Counted from the first letter of the stretch, positions 33,773-45,743 are shown. The stretch: 64,000 nucleotides of DNA from Pseudomonas protegens (GCF_003363755.1 NZ_CP031396.1:4223001-4287000), one strand, 5' to 3'. Notes: a model not told the origin generated them from the sequence alone. Made by a program: numbers and translations.

Positions 33773-34900
33773 TCAGGCGCGGGAGACCCGCGGCAGGGTG
33801 ACGGTGAAGGTGGTGCCGTCGCTTTCGTTGGAGCTGACCTCGATGCTGCCTTGGTGCGCGGTCACCACTTCCTTGACGATGAACAACCCCAGGCCAAGGC
33901 TGGTGCTGGTGCTGCCCAGTTCCTCATCGGCACTGCGCACCAAAGGATCGAACAGCGTGCCCAGGGCTTCCTTGGGAATCGGCGTGCCGTAATTGTGCAC
34001 GGTCAACAGCACCTGTTCCGCACCGCCGGTAATGGTCACGGTCACGGTACGGCGGTTGCTGCCGTGCTGCAGGGCGTTGCCGATCAGGTTCTGCAGCATC
34101 TGCTCGATACGTCCCCGGTCCCAGATGCCATGGCTGTCACCTTCGAAGCTCAGTAACGGCGTGCAATCGGGCTGTCCGGCGCAGGCTTCGTCCATGGCGG
34201 CCTTGGCGGCGCTGGCCAGGTCCATGGGCGCGGGGTCGATGGGCAGGCCGTTGCCCAGGCGACTGCGGACGAACTCCAGCAAATCGCTGACCATGGCGCC
34301 CATGTGTCGGGTGCCGGTCTTGATACGTGAGACAAAGGCCTGGGCGTCGCCATCCAGCGGCACTTTGCGCGCCAGCATCTCGGTGGACATGCTCACCGCC
34401 TGCAACGGTGCCCGCAGGTCGTGGCCGAGAATCGCCAGGAAGATGTCCCGTGAGCGGCTGACCTGCTCGGCATAGGCGCAGGTGGACTCGGCCAGGGCTT
34501 CGTCGATGGCCTCGTTGAAACGGATCATGTCCTGCAGGTGTTCCAGGTCCGGGGTTACCAGGCTGGCGACCCACAGACGGATCACACAGGCCCGCAGGTG
34601 GCGGAACTCGGACGTCATCTGCACCAGATCGAAACCCACGTGATGGCGCAGTTCGCCATGGCTGGCGGCGGCCGCATCCAGGCTCGGGGATTTCTCCGGG
34701 CCTTCGCCCCTGGCCTTGGCCAGCTGTTCACCCGGGCTCTGGGTGATGCGCATGTCCCGGGCGGCCGCCAGCAGGATCGAGGTGGCGTGATCCCGCAGGT
34801 CGCTGCGGGTCAGAGTGTCCGCGGCCAGGGTCCTGGCAAATTGTTCCCATTCATCAACGATTCGATCAACGTGCTGCACGATGAAATCGGACAGGCGCAT
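33773..34900 (-). CDS. Sensor histidine kinase with RsbRD-like N-terminus
   Basis: A 375-residue protein with no membrane helix. The N-terminal 150 residues resemble the RsbRD/RsbT co-antagonist helical domain (LSDFIVQHVDRIVDEWEQFA). The dimerisation box has His160 in LAILGHDLRAPL. The ATPase domain shows the N box (MLQNLIGNALQHG), a modified G1 region and the G2 box (STSLGLGLFIVKEVV). No response regulator is adjacent. It is downstream of ureC on the same strand, with about 100 bases between, so it might be read from the urt-ure operon. Confidence 0.88.
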   Translation of the reverse strand: MRLSDFIVQHVDRIVDEWEQFARTLAADTLTRSDLRDHATSILLAAARDMRITQSPGEQLAKARGEGPEKSPSLDAAAASHGELRHHVGFDLVQMTSEFRHLRACVIRLWVASLVTPDLEHLQDMIRFNEAIDEALAESTCAYAEQVSRSRDIFLAILGHDLRAPLQAVSMSTEMLARKVPLDGDAQAFVSRIKTGTRHMGAMVSDLLEFVRSRLGNGLPIDPAPMDLASAAKAAMDEACAGQPDCTPLLSFEGDSHGIWDRGRIEQMLQNLIGNALQHGSNRRTVTVTITGGAEQVLLTVHNYGTPIPKEALGTLFDPLVRSADEELGSTSTSLGLGLFIVKEVVTAHQGSIEVSSNESDGTTFTVTLPRVSRA

Positions 34901-34999
34901 AGCCGGGCACCTTATTGGGCAGAGAGTGGAAAACCGACACGCATCTTAGCGCCTTATCCACGGCTTCAACATTGTGCCTGCCCAGTGGCCGGACACGCC

Positions 35000-36700
<1,701 letters not shown>

Positions 36701-36725
36701 CGCAGCTCCTTACAGAAACAGGTCT

Positions 36726-36790
36726 TGTAGGAGCCGGCTTGCCGGCGAAGGGGCCCGAAAGACCGCATTCGCCACCAAGCTGGCTCCTAT
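36726..36790. repeat. REPIN between ureB and ureC
   Basis: TGTAGGAGCCGGCTTGCCGG followed after about 25 bases by the inverted CGCCACCAAGCTGGCTCCTA. It lies inside the urease operon. Confidence 0.85.
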
Positions 36791-36808
36791 GTGCGTAGGG
36801 TCGAGGGC

Positions 36809-37114
36809 TCAGAGGTCGCCCATGATGCGTCCGGCAAAGCCGAACACCCGGCGCTTGCCGGCCAGATCCACCAGTTCCACTTCCCGGGTCTGTCCCGGTT
36901 CGAAGCGCACCGCGGTGCCGGCGGCGATGTTCAGGCGCATGCCGCGGCTGGCGGCGCGGTCGAAGGTCAGGGCGTCGTTGGTTTCGAAAAAGTGATAGTG
37001 GGAGCCGACCTGGATCGGCCGGTCGCCACTGTTGGCCACGCTGAGGGTCAAGGTGCGGCGCCCGGCATTGAGTTCGATCTCGCCGGGCTGGATCTGGTAT
37101 TGGCCAGGAATCAT
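36809..37114 (-). CDS. ureB: Urease beta subunit UreB
   Basis: A 101-residue structural subunit of urease. The start (MIPGQYQIQPGEIELNAG) and the VGSHYHFFETND segment are diagnostic. ATG 37114 overlaps the stop of the preceding GNAT gene (ATGA). The open frame extends upstream to 37402, but that extension is out of homology. Confidence 0.96.
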   Translation of the reverse strand: MIPGQYQIQPGEIELNAGRRTLTLSVANSGDRPIQVGSHYHFFETNDALTFDRAASRGMRLNIAAGTAVRFEPGQTREVELVDLAGKRRVFGFAGRIMGDL

Positions 37115-37644
37115 AGGGGTTGTCCCAGGGTCTTGAAGTAGATGGCGGTGGCGGTGTAGGTGCCGTCCGGGCTCTGGCAGTAGTTGGGCAGTTCGCCGAC
37201 CCGGGTGTAGCCCAGGGAACGGTAGAAGTCCTCGGCCGCCGACCCAGCCTCGGTGTCCAGGTACAGCAGCCCGCGCTTGTGCTGGCGGGCGGCCTGCTCC
37301 AGGGCGTTCATCAGTTGCTGGCCCAGGCCACGGCGCCGGGCGCTGTGCAGCACCTGGAGCTTTTGCACCTCGGCGCGATTGCGCCCATTGGCCTTCATGC
37401 ACAGCGCCAGCTGCACGCTGGCCAGGACCTTCTCATCGTGAACCACCACCCACAGCATCAGGCTGCCGTCCTCGACGCCTGCCTGCACGCTGCCGAGGTA
37501 GTCCCGGGCCTGGCTGTCGTCCAGATCGGCCATGAAGCCGATGGACGCGCCGTGGTGCACCGAATCCAGCAGCAGGTCGATCAATCCTTGACGGTAATGG
37601 GCAAAGCTTTCTCCATGGACTCGGCGCAGTTGGGCGGCGTTCAT
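37111..37644 (-). CDS. GNAT-family N-acetyltransferase within the urease operon
   Basis: A 177-residue cytoplasmic acyltransferase. Motif A (LHSARRRGLGQQLMNALEQAARQ, with the RxxGLG acetyl-CoA loop) and motif B (AEDFYRSLGYTRVGELPNY) are clear. Substrate unknown. It lies between the pita-type gene and ureB, coupled to both (7-base gap upstream, four-base overlap downstream). It is distinct in sequence from the neighbouring GNAT. Confidence 0.85.
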   Translation of the reverse strand: MNAAQLRRVHGESFAHYRQGLIDLLLDSVHHGASIGFMADLDDSQARDYLGSVQAGVEDGSLMLWVVVHDEKVLASVQLALCMKANGRNRAEVQKLQVLHSARRRGLGQQLMNALEQAARQHKRGLLYLDTEAGSAAEDFYRSLGYTRVGELPNYCQSPDGTYTATAIYFKTLGQPL

Positions 37645-37651
37645 CGAGAGG

Positions 37652-38185
37652 TCACTCCTGGTGAGGGGCGGGCGGTTGTGCCCCAGGGTTGAGAATCAGC
37701 TGCATGAAGGTCAGGTCCAGCCAGCGGCCGAACTTGGTGCCCACCTGGGGCATCTGCCCGGTGCTGATGAAACCCAGGCGTTCATGCAGACGGATCGAGG
37801 CGGCGTTGGCGCTTTCGATGGCGGCCACCATCACGTGCTTGTCACAGCCACGGGCGCGTTCCAGCAGCACCGCCATCAGCTGTGGACCCAGGCCGTTGCC
37901 GCGCTGGTCGCGACGGACATAGACCGAATGTTCCACGGTGTGGCGAAAGCCGTCGAAGGGTCGCCAGTCGCCGAAGGAAGCGTAGCCGAGCACCTGCTCC
38001 TCGGCGTTGACCACCACCAGGATCGGATAGCCCTGGCTCTGGCGCGCGCTGAACCAGGCCTGACGGTTGCCCAGGTCGACCGGGGCGTCGTTCCAGATCG
38101 CCGTGGTATTGACCACCGCGTCGTTGTAGATGTCGCGGATTGCCGGCAGGTCGGCGTGCAATGCGTCGCGGATGCGATAGGTCAT
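37652..38185 (-). CDS. Phosphinothricin/methionine sulfoximine N-acetyltransferase (PITA-like)
   Basis: A 177-residue GNAT enzyme close, by memory, to P. aeruginosa PA4866, which acetylates methionine sulfoximine, methionine sulfone and phosphinothricin (glutamine synthetase inhibitors). Signature segments are DIYNDAVVNTTAIWND, GYASFGDWRPFDGFRHTVEHSVYV, the acetyl-CoA loop RRDQRGNGLGPQLM and IRLHERLGF. It sits between ureA and the second GNAT gene, as the PA4866 gene sits in the P. aeruginosa urease operon. Confidence 0.9.
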   Translation of the reverse strand: MTYRIRDALHADLPAIRDIYNDAVVNTTAIWNDAPVDLGNRQAWFSARQSQGYPILVVVNAEEQVLGYASFGDWRPFDGFRHTVEHSVYVRRDQRGNGLGPQLMAVLLERARGCDKHVMVAAIESANAASIRLHERLGFISTGQMPQVGTKFGRWLDLTFMQLILNPGAQPPAPHQE

Positions 38186-38194
38186 GGCGCGGCC

Positions 38195-38497
<303 letters not shown>

Positions 38498-38540
38498 CGT
38501 GATCGATCCGTCGTTGGGCAGTTTGAAAAGGGCAGGTGTT

Positions 38541-39380
38541 TCATGTGTTCCAGATCCTCGGCGGCACGGCCTCGCGGCCCAGCAACGCCGGGCGCAGCAG
38601 GCGCCACAGGTCGATCAGCCAGGCCCGGGCCTGCAGGGCTTCACTGGCCAGGCAGCGGGCCACCAGCAGGCCCGGCAGTTGGCTCAGGTCGCCACGTACC
38701 GGGTGTTCCAGGGCGCGGCAGCGCTCCAGCAGTTGGCTGTCGATTTCACCGGTCACCAGCAAGGTGGCGAACACTGGCTGGCCGTCCAGGCCGATGGGGG
38801 AATCCAGCAGGCCGTCGCCACCTTTGATGCGCTGGCGCTCATGCCAGAGCGGTCGGCCGTCGCGCTGGATATCCAGGTGAGCCTGGAAGTGCCCTTGCTC
38901 GAAGCGCTCGCCACTGGCCGGGCGTCCCAGGGCCACGACGTCCCAGTAGAACAGCCGGGCATCGCCTTGCAGTTCGATCAGGGTGGTCAGTTCGGCCTGG
39001 GCGGCGCTGAAGACAATGGTTTCCTGGGGCAGCCATTCCAGGGTCGCCCCCGGCGCCACTTGCAGCCTCAGGGTCTGGCTGGCAGGGCCGGTGGCGCGGT
39101 ACCACTTGGCGGCACCGGGGCTGGTCAGCTGGGCCCAGGCGTCGCGCTCGACCCGGGCACTGATGGCCAGCCGGTCGCCGCCGGCGATGCCGCCGGGTGG
39201 GTGGACGATGATGTGCTGGCAGACCTCGGGGCCTTCGGCATACAGGTGCTTCTGCACCCGCAGCGGGCCCAGGTGGCGACGCAGCACCGGGCGCGTGGTG
39301 GCGCCGAAACGGGCATAGGCCAGTTCCAGCTCGGCGTGCCAGCTGGGGGTGAACAGGGCGGTGGCGGCAGGTGAGTTCAT
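38541..39380 (-). CDS. ureD: Urease accessory protein UreD
   Basis: A 279-residue cytoplasmic scaffold that binds apo-urease and recruits UreF and UreG. Conserved stretches: HPPGGIAGGDRL, ATLEWLPQETIVF and the YWDVVALGRPASGERF segment. It starts about 30 bases after urtE ends, which supports one transcript from urt into ure. Confidence 0.94.
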   Translation of the reverse strand: MNSPAATALFTPSWHAELELAYARFGATTRPVLRRHLGPLRVQKHLYAEGPEVCQHIIVHPPGGIAGGDRLAISARVERDAWAQLTSPGAAKWYRATGPASQTLRLQVAPGATLEWLPQETIVFSAAQAELTTLIELQGDARLFYWDVVALGRPASGERFEQGHFQAHLDIQRDGRPLWHERQRIKGGDGLLDSPIGLDGQPVFATLLVTGEIDSQLLERCRALEHPVRGDLSQLPGLLVARCLASEALQARAWLIDLWRLLRPALLGREAVPPRIWNT

Positions 39381-39410
39381 GCTGGGTCGTTATCGTTAGG
39401 AAGCTACAGA

Positions 39411-40109
39411 TTAGATCGTAACCAGGCCGCGTACACCTTCTGCCTGCATATTTTCCCCTCGGCCCTGCTGGACGATTTCGCCCCGGGACATCACCAGGTA
39501 CTGGTCCGCCAGTTCGGCGGCAAAGTCGTAGAACTGTTCCACCAGCACAATGGCCATATCGCCCCGGGCCGCGAGTTGCTTGATCACCGCGCCGATCTCC
39601 TTGATCACCGAGGGCTGGATGCCTTCGGTGGGCTCATCGAGGATCAGCAGCCGGGGGCGGCTGGCCAGGGCGCGACCGATGGCCAGCTGTTGCTGCTGGC
39701 CGCCGGAGAGGTCGCCGCCACGGCGCTGCTTCATCTGCAACAGCACTGGGAACAGTTCGTAGATGAAGGCCGGGACTTCCCTGGCCTGGGAGCCGGGGAA
39801 GCGGGACAGGCCCATCAGCAGGTTTTCCTCCACGCTCAGGCGGCCGAAGATTTCCCGGCCCTGGGGCACGTAGGCGATCCCGGCGTTGACCCTCTGGTGG
39901 GGCTTGTAGCCGGTGATGGTCCGGCCCTCCCAGTTGACCGCGCCTTCCTTGACCGGCAGCAGGCCCATCAGGCATTTGAGCAGGGTGGTCTTGCCCACGC
40001 CGTTGCGTCCCAGCAGGCAGGTGACTTCGCCGATCCGGGCTTCGAAACTCAGGCCGCGCAGGATGTGGCTACCGCCGTAGTACTGGTGCAACTGGTCGAC
40101 TTGCAGCAT
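39411..40109 (-). CDS. urtE: Urea ABC transporter ATP-binding subunit UrtE
   Basis: A 232-residue nucleotide-binding subunit. Walker A is LLGRNGVGKTTLLKCLMG, the signature LSGGQQQQLAIGRAL, Walker B LLILDEPTEGIQPSVI. The MLQVDQLHQYYGGSHILRG start is typical of UrtE. It is separated from urtD by a REPIN. Confidence 0.95.
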   Translation of the reverse strand: MLQVDQLHQYYGGSHILRGLSFEARIGEVTCLLGRNGVGKTTLLKCLMGLLPVKEGAVNWEGRTITGYKPHQRVNAGIAYVPQGREIFGRLSVEENLLMGLSRFPGSQAREVPAFIYELFPVLLQMKQRRGGDLSGGQQQQLAIGRALASRPRLLILDEPTEGIQPSVIKEIGAVIKQLAARGDMAIVLVEQFYDFAAELADQYLVMSRGEIVQQGRGENMQAEGVRGLVTI

Positions 40110-40130
40110 GTTCGGATTCCTTCAAAAACC

Positions 40131-40232
40131 TGTAGCCGCTGCCGCAGGCTGCGACAAGGTCCACAGGACCTTCATGGGCCTTGCAGAGCACGTCCTCTTC
40201 AAGGCCGATCGCAGCCTGCGGCAGCGGCGACA
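40131..40232. repeat. REPIN between urtD and urtE
   Basis: TGTAGCCGCTGCCGCAGGCT ... inverted CGCAGCCTGCGGCAGCGGCG, about 102 bases. It contains an inner AAGGTCC/GGACCTT hairpin and a second imperfect one. Same architecture as the copy at 43716. Confidence 0.9.
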
Positions 40233-40248
40233 AAGGTGGTTGGTTGGG

Positions 40249-41105
<857 letters not shown>

Positions 41106-41109
<4 letters not shown>

Positions 41110-42185
41110 TGTTCACCTCGTTTCTTCAGCAGGCCGATCACGCCCTTGGGCAGGTACAGGGTCACCACGATGAACAGGGCGCCGAGGCAGAACAGCCAGT
41201 ATTCGGGGAAGGCCACGGTGAACCAGCTCTTCATGCCGTTCACCAGCCCGGCGCCCAGCAGCGGCCCGATCAGCGTGCCGCGTCCGCCCAGGGCTACCCA
41301 CACGGCAGCCTCGATGGAGTTGGTGGGGGACATCTCGCTGGGGTTGATGATGCCCACCTGGGGCACATACAGGGCCCCGGCCAAGCCACAGAGCACCGCG
41401 CTCAAGACCCAGACGAACAGCTTGAAGCCACGGGGGTCGTAGCCGCAGAACATCAGGCGGTTTTCGGCATCGCGCAGGGCGGTCAGCACCCGGCCGAACT
41501 TGCTCCGGGCCAGGCGCCAGCCCAGGTACAGGCTGGCCACCAGCAGCAGCACCGTGGCCAGGAACAGCACCGCGCGAGTGCCCGGTTCGGTGATGCCAAA
41601 ACCCAGGATGCTGCGGAAATTGGTGAAGCCGTTGTTGCCGCCAAAACCGGTCTCGTTACGGAAGAACAGCAGCATCCCGGCAAACGTCAGGGCCTGGGTC
41701 ATGATCGAGAAGTACACGCCCTTGATCCGCGAGCGGAAGGCGAAGAAACCGAACACCAGGGCCAAGAGACCCGGCGCCAGCACCACCAGGCACAGGGCCC
41801 AGAGGAAGTGGCTGGTGCCGGTCCAGTACCAGGGCAGTTCGCTCCACGAAAGGAAGGTCATGAACGCTGGCAGGCCGTCTCCGGCGGCCTGGCGCATCAG
41901 GTACATGCCCATGGCGTAGCCGCCCAGGGCGAAGAACAGGCCGTGGCCCAGGGACAGCAGCCCGGCGTAGCCCCAGACCAGGTCCAGGGCCAGGGCGACA
42001 ATGGCGTAGCAGAGGATCTTGCCCACCAGGGTCAGGGTGTAGGCCGAGACCTGCAGCGGGTTGTCCGCCGGCAGCAGTGACAACAGCGGCAAGGCCAGCA
42101 GCACCAGGAGCAGCAGCGCGCCGACGGCGATCGTGACCTTGGGCCCGGCTTTCTGGCTGGCGGTAATGAGCAGTGGTTGATTCAT
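41106..42185 (-). CDS. urtC: Urea ABC transporter permease UrtC
   Basis: A 359-residue inner-membrane permease of the LivM type with about nine to ten helices. It contains the conserved LVWGYAGLLSLGHGLFFALGGY segment and GGRGTLIGPLLGAGLVNGMKSW. ATG 42185 (MNQPLLITAS) shares one base with the urtB stop. Confidence 0.95.
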
Positions 42186-43687
42186 CAGTCGATCACCCGT
42201 CCTTTGAGTGCGAAGAGTCCTTGCGGGCGTTTCTGGATAAACAGAATGATCAGCGCCAGGATGAGGATCTTGCCCAGTACGGCGCCGATCTGCGGTTCGA
42301 GGATCTTGTTCGCCACCCCCAGGCCAAAGGCCGCCAGCACGCTGCCGGCCAGTTGCCCGACGCCGCCGAGCACCACCACCAGGAACGAGTCGATGATGTA
42401 GCTCTGGCCCAGGTCCGGGCCAACGTTGCCGACTTGGCTCAGGGCCACGCCACCCAGGCCGGCGATACCCGAGCCGAGGCCGAAGGCGAGCATGTCCACG
42501 CGGCCGGTGGGCACGCCGCAGCACGCGGCCATGTTGCGGTTCTGGGTCACTGCTCGCACGTTCAGGCCCAGGCGGGTCCTGTTCAGCAGCAGCCAGGTGA
42601 GCACGACAACGAACAGCGCGAAGGCGATGATCACGATGCGGTTGTAGGGCAGTACCAGATTGGGCAATACCTGGATGCCGCCGGAGAGCCAGGCCGGGTT
42701 CGCCACCTCGACGTTCTGCGCGCCGAACAGCAGGCGCACCAGTTGGATCAGCATCAGGCTGATGCCCCAGGTGGCCAGCAGGGTTTCCAGGGGCCGGCCA
42801 TAGAGATGACGGATCACCGTGCGCTCCAGGGCCATGCCGATCCCGGCGGTGACGAAGAACGCCACCGGCAGTGCCAGCAGCGGGTAGTACTCGATGGCGT
42901 GTGGGGCGTAGCGCTGGAACAGCAGCTGCACCACGTAGGTGGCGTAGGCGCCGAGCATCAGCATCTCGCCGTGGGCCATGTTGATCACCCCCAGCAGGCC
43001 GAAGGTGATGGCCAGGCCCAGGGCCGCCAGCAGCAGGATCGAGCCCAGGGACAAGCCGCTGAAGGCCTGGCCGAGGACTTCACCCACCAGCAGCTTGCGC
43101 TTGACCTGGGCCAGGCTGGTTTCGGCGGCGGTGCGCACATTGGCATCGGCCTCGACCCCGGGTTGCAGCAGGCCTTCGAGGCGGGTGCGGGCCAGTGGGT
43201 CGCCGGTTTCCCCCAAAAGGCGCACGGCGGCCAGACGCACCGCCGGGTCGCTGTCCACCAGTTGCAGGTTGGCCAGGGCCAGGCTCAGGGCGGCGTGCAC
43301 GCCGGGGTCTTGCTCGGCGGCGAGCTGGGCATCGAGGAATTTCAACTGCGCCGGCTTGGCGCTTTTCTGCAGCTGCCGGGCGGCGTCGAGCCGGGTACTG
43401 GCCTCGCTGGCAAGCAACTGATGGCTGGCCAGGGCGCTGTCGATCAGGCCCCGCAAGCGGTTGTTCAGGCGCAGGGGCTTGGTTTCGCCGGCCATGCTCA
43501 GTTGGCCTTGTTGCAGGGCCGTGAGCAGTTCCAGGCGCGCCGGGTCGGGCTGCGCGGCCCAGCTTTCCAGAAGCCGGGCCTGTTCGCTGGAGTTGCCGGC
43601 GACGAAGTCTTCGGCGTCGCCGGCCTGGGCGGCCATGGGCAGCAGCAACAGGCAGGCGAGGATCAAACGGTAGAGGGCAGTGGGCAT
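42185..43687 (-). CDS. urtB: Urea ABC transporter permease UrtB
   Basis: A 500-residue protein. An N-terminal signal peptide and about 170-residue helical periplasmic extension (repeat-like, HEAT-like) precede the LivH-type permease core, with LGLAITFGLLGVINMAHGEMLMLGAY near residue 230. The long extension is normal for proteobacterial UrtB. It follows urtA across a REPIN. Confidence 0.94.
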   Translation of the reverse strand: MPTALYRLILACLLLLPMAAQAGDAEDFVAGNSSEQARLLESWAAQPDPARLELLTALQQGQLSMAGETKPLRLNNRLRGLIDSALASHQLLASEASTRLDAARQLQKSAKPAQLKFLDAQLAAEQDPGVHAALSLALANLQLVDSDPAVRLAAVRLLGETGDPLARTRLEGLLQPGVEADANVRTAAETSLAQVKRKLLVGEVLGQAFSGLSLGSILLLAALGLAITFGLLGVINMAHGEMLMLGAYATYVVQLLFQRYAPHAIEYYPLLALPVAFFVTAGIGMALERTVIRHLYGRPLETLLATWGISLMLIQLVRLLFGAQNVEVANPAWLSGGIQVLPNLVLPYNRIVIIAFALFVVVLTWLLLNRTRLGLNVRAVTQNRNMAACCGVPTGRVDMLAFGLGSGIAGLGGVALSQVGNVGPDLGQSYIIDSFLVVVLGGVGQLAGSVLAAFGLGVANKILEPQIGAVLGKILILALIILFIQKRPQGLFALKGRVID

Positions 43688-43715
43688 ATCAGTGGCCTTG
43701 CGCGTAGCGTGGTTC

Positions 43716-43816
43716 TGTAGCCGTTGCCGCAGGCTGCGATAAGGTCCGCAGGACCTTCAAAGGCCTCAAGAGCACGTGCTCTTCGAGGCCGATCGCAGCC
43801 TACGGCAGCGGCTACA
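43716..43816. repeat. REPIN between urtA and urtB
   Basis: TGTAGCCGTTGCCGCAGGCT ... inverted AGCCTACGGCAGCGGCTACA, about 101 bases, with inner AAGGTCC/GGACCTT and AGAGCACGTGCTCT hairpins. Close copy of the element at 40131. Confidence 0.92.
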
Positions 43817-43857
43817 GGGGGTGTGCCGGGCCTGAAGGCTTGGCGTCCATCCGGCGA

Positions 43858-45123
43858 TCAGTTGCTCTTGACCGCGTAGTCCGGCTTCTTGTCGTTGCCC
43901 GGGATGTATGGGCTCCAGGGCTGGGCGCGGATCGGCCCTTCGGTCTGCCACACCACGTTGAACTGACCGTCCGGCTGGATCTCGCCGATCATCACCGGCT
44001 TGTGCAGGTGGTGGTTGGTCTTGTCCATGGTCAGGGTGTAGCCCGAGGGCGCGGCGAAGGTCTGCCCGGCCAGGGCTTCGCGGACCTTGTCGACATCGGT
44101 GGACTTGGCTTTCTCCACCGCCTGGGCCCACATGTGAATGCCGACGTAGGTAGCTTCCATCGGGTCGTTGGTCACCGCCTTGTCTGCCCCCGGCAGGTTC
44201 TTGGCCTTGGCGTAGGCCTTCCAGGCGGCGACGAACTTCTGGTTCACCGGGTTATCCACCGATTCGAAGTAGTTCCATGCCGCGAGGTTGCCCACCAGCG
44301 GCTTGGTGTCGATGCCGCGCAGTTCTTCCTCGCCCACCGAGAACGCCACCACCGGCACGTCGGTGGCCTTCAGGCCCTGGTTGGCCAGTTCCTTGTAGAA
44401 GGGCACGTTGGAATCGCCGTTGACCGTGGAGATCACCGCGGTCTTGCCGCCGGCGGAGAACTTCTTGATGTTGGCGACGATGGTTTGATAGTCGCTGTGG
44501 CCGAAGGGGGTGTAGACCTCTTCGATGTCCTTGTCGGCCACGCCCTTGGCGTGCAGGAACGAACGCAAAATCTTGTTGGTGGTGCGCGGGTAGACGTAGT
44601 CGGTGCCCAGCAGGAAGAAGCGCTTGGCACTGCCACCGTCTTCGCTCATCAGGTACTCCACGGCCGGGATCGCCTGCTGGTTCGGCGCGGCGCCGGTGTA
44701 GAAGACGTTGGGCGACATTTCTTCGCCTTCGTACTGCACCGGGTAGAACAGCAGGCCGTTGAGTTCTTCGAACACTGGCAGCACCGATTTGCGCGACACC
44801 GATGTCCAGCAGCCGAACACCACCGCCACCTTGTCCTGGGTCAGCAACTGCCGACCCTTTTCGGCGAACAGCGGCCAGTTGGAGGCCGGGTCCACCACCA
44901 CCGGTTCCAGCAGCTTGCCGTTGACCCCGCCCTTGGCGTTGATCTCGTCAATGGTCATCAGCGCCATGTCTTTGAGCGAGGTTTCAGAGATCGCCATGGT
45001 CCCCGACAGGGAGTGCAGGATACCGACCTTGATGGTCTCGGCGGCCTGGACGGTCCAGGTCATGCCCATCGCGGCAATGCTTGCCGAGAGGGTGAAAGCC
45101 TTGAGCAAACTACGACGCTTCAT
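43858..45123 (-). CDS. urtA: Urea-binding periplasmic protein UrtA
   Basis: A 421-residue substrate-binding protein. The N-terminus MKRRSLLKAFTLS carries a twin-arginine-like motif before the hydrophobic stretch, so Tat export is possible. The mature start AETIKVGILHSLSGTMAISE and GCWTSVSRKSVLPVFEE are typical. ATG 45123 follows a GGAG site; the upstream frame to 45204 is not homologous. First gene of the urt-ure operon. Confidence 0.95.
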   Translation of the reverse strand: MKRRSLLKAFTLSASIAAMGMTWTVQAAETIKVGILHSLSGTMAISETSLKDMALMTIDEINAKGGVNGKLLEPVVVDPASNWPLFAEKGRQLLTQDKVAVVFGCWTSVSRKSVLPVFEELNGLLFYPVQYEGEEMSPNVFYTGAAPNQQAIPAVEYLMSEDGGSAKRFFLLGTDYVYPRTTNKILRSFLHAKGVADKDIEEVYTPFGHSDYQTIVANIKKFSAGGKTAVISTVNGDSNVPFYKELANQGLKATDVPVVAFSVGEEELRGIDTKPLVGNLAAWNYFESVDNPVNQKFVAAWKAYAKAKNLPGADKAVTNDPMEATYVGIHMWAQAVEKAKSTDVDKVREALAGQTFAAPSGYTLTMDKTNHHLHKPVMIGEIQPDGQFNVVWQTEGPIRAQPWSPYIPGNDKKPDYAVKSN

Positions 45124-45228
45124 TGTGCGATCTCCATGAACTCTTGATTTTTTCAGGTGGTAGATGCGACTTCTCGGGCGCAGTGAAAACGCAGTAGTTT
45201 TCACTCCGCCTGTGCTGAAGGGCTGTTT

Positions 45229-45244
45229 TGCAAGGGATGTGCCG
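45229..45244 (-). promoter_or_regulatory. Sigma-54 promoter of urtA
   Basis: Minus strand reads CGGCACATCCCTTGCA: GG at -24 and GC at -12 separated by exactly ten bases, with the TTGCA core. It lies about 105 bases before the urtA ATG. Nitrogen control by NtrC is the expected partner. A GGTGCG-containing imperfect palindrome around 45316-45336 could be an NtrC site. Confidence 0.7.
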
Positions 45245-45391
45245 AGTCGCCCTAGGGCATGAAAACGTCGGTCTTAGCGGCAGTGAGCGGCTAGGTGATG
45301 CCCCAAGAGGAGGCTTTGCGCAGAGGATGGTGCGCAGGGATGCGTCATTGTGGTGCTGCCGCAGAGCGGCAGCCTGGGTCAGCCAGGGGCT

Positions 45392-45691
45392 TCAGTTAAC
45401 CCCAGGGAAGGAGTCGACGTATTTGATGGTGAAATCGGGAAAGGAGTCGACGATCTGGATCTTGTAATCGGGAAAGCTGTTGACGATCTTCCACTTGCCC
45501 GGCGCGTCGGCAAAGGAGTTGACCTGCTTGACCTTCAGATCGGGAAAGGAGTTCACCACCTTGACCTTGTAGTCGGGGAAGCTGTTGACGATCTGGATGT
45601 TGCCGTAGATTTTCGAGACGTCGACCGAGGTGCCGGCCTGGGCGCCAAGGGTGGTGCCGAGCAGCAAGGCCAAGAATGCGGTTCTGAACAT
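45392..45691 (-). CDS. Small secreted protein with 11-residue repeats
   Basis: A 99-residue protein of unknown function. Start Met at 45691 (MFRTAFLALLLG) has AGGA eight bases upstream; an ATG at 45700 is in frame. A Sec signal peptide ends near AQAGTS. The mature part is almost wholly six units of the pattern [KN][IV][KQ][VI]VNSFPDY, e.g. KVKVVNSFPDL and KIQIVDSFPDF, one lengthened to 13. Alternating hydrophobic residues suggest stacked beta strands (solenoid or amyloid-like). It has no cysteines and stands alone. Confidence 0.72.
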   Translation of the reverse strand: MFRTAFLALLLGTTLGAQAGTSVDVSKIYGNIQIVNSFPDYKVKVVNSFPDLKVKQVNSFADAPGKWKIVNSFPDYKIQIVDSFPDFTIKYVDSFPGVN

Positions 45692-45743
45692 GAGACTCAT
45701 CCTGAGAGATCCAAGCGCGCGATCTTAAAGCAAGGACGACGAT

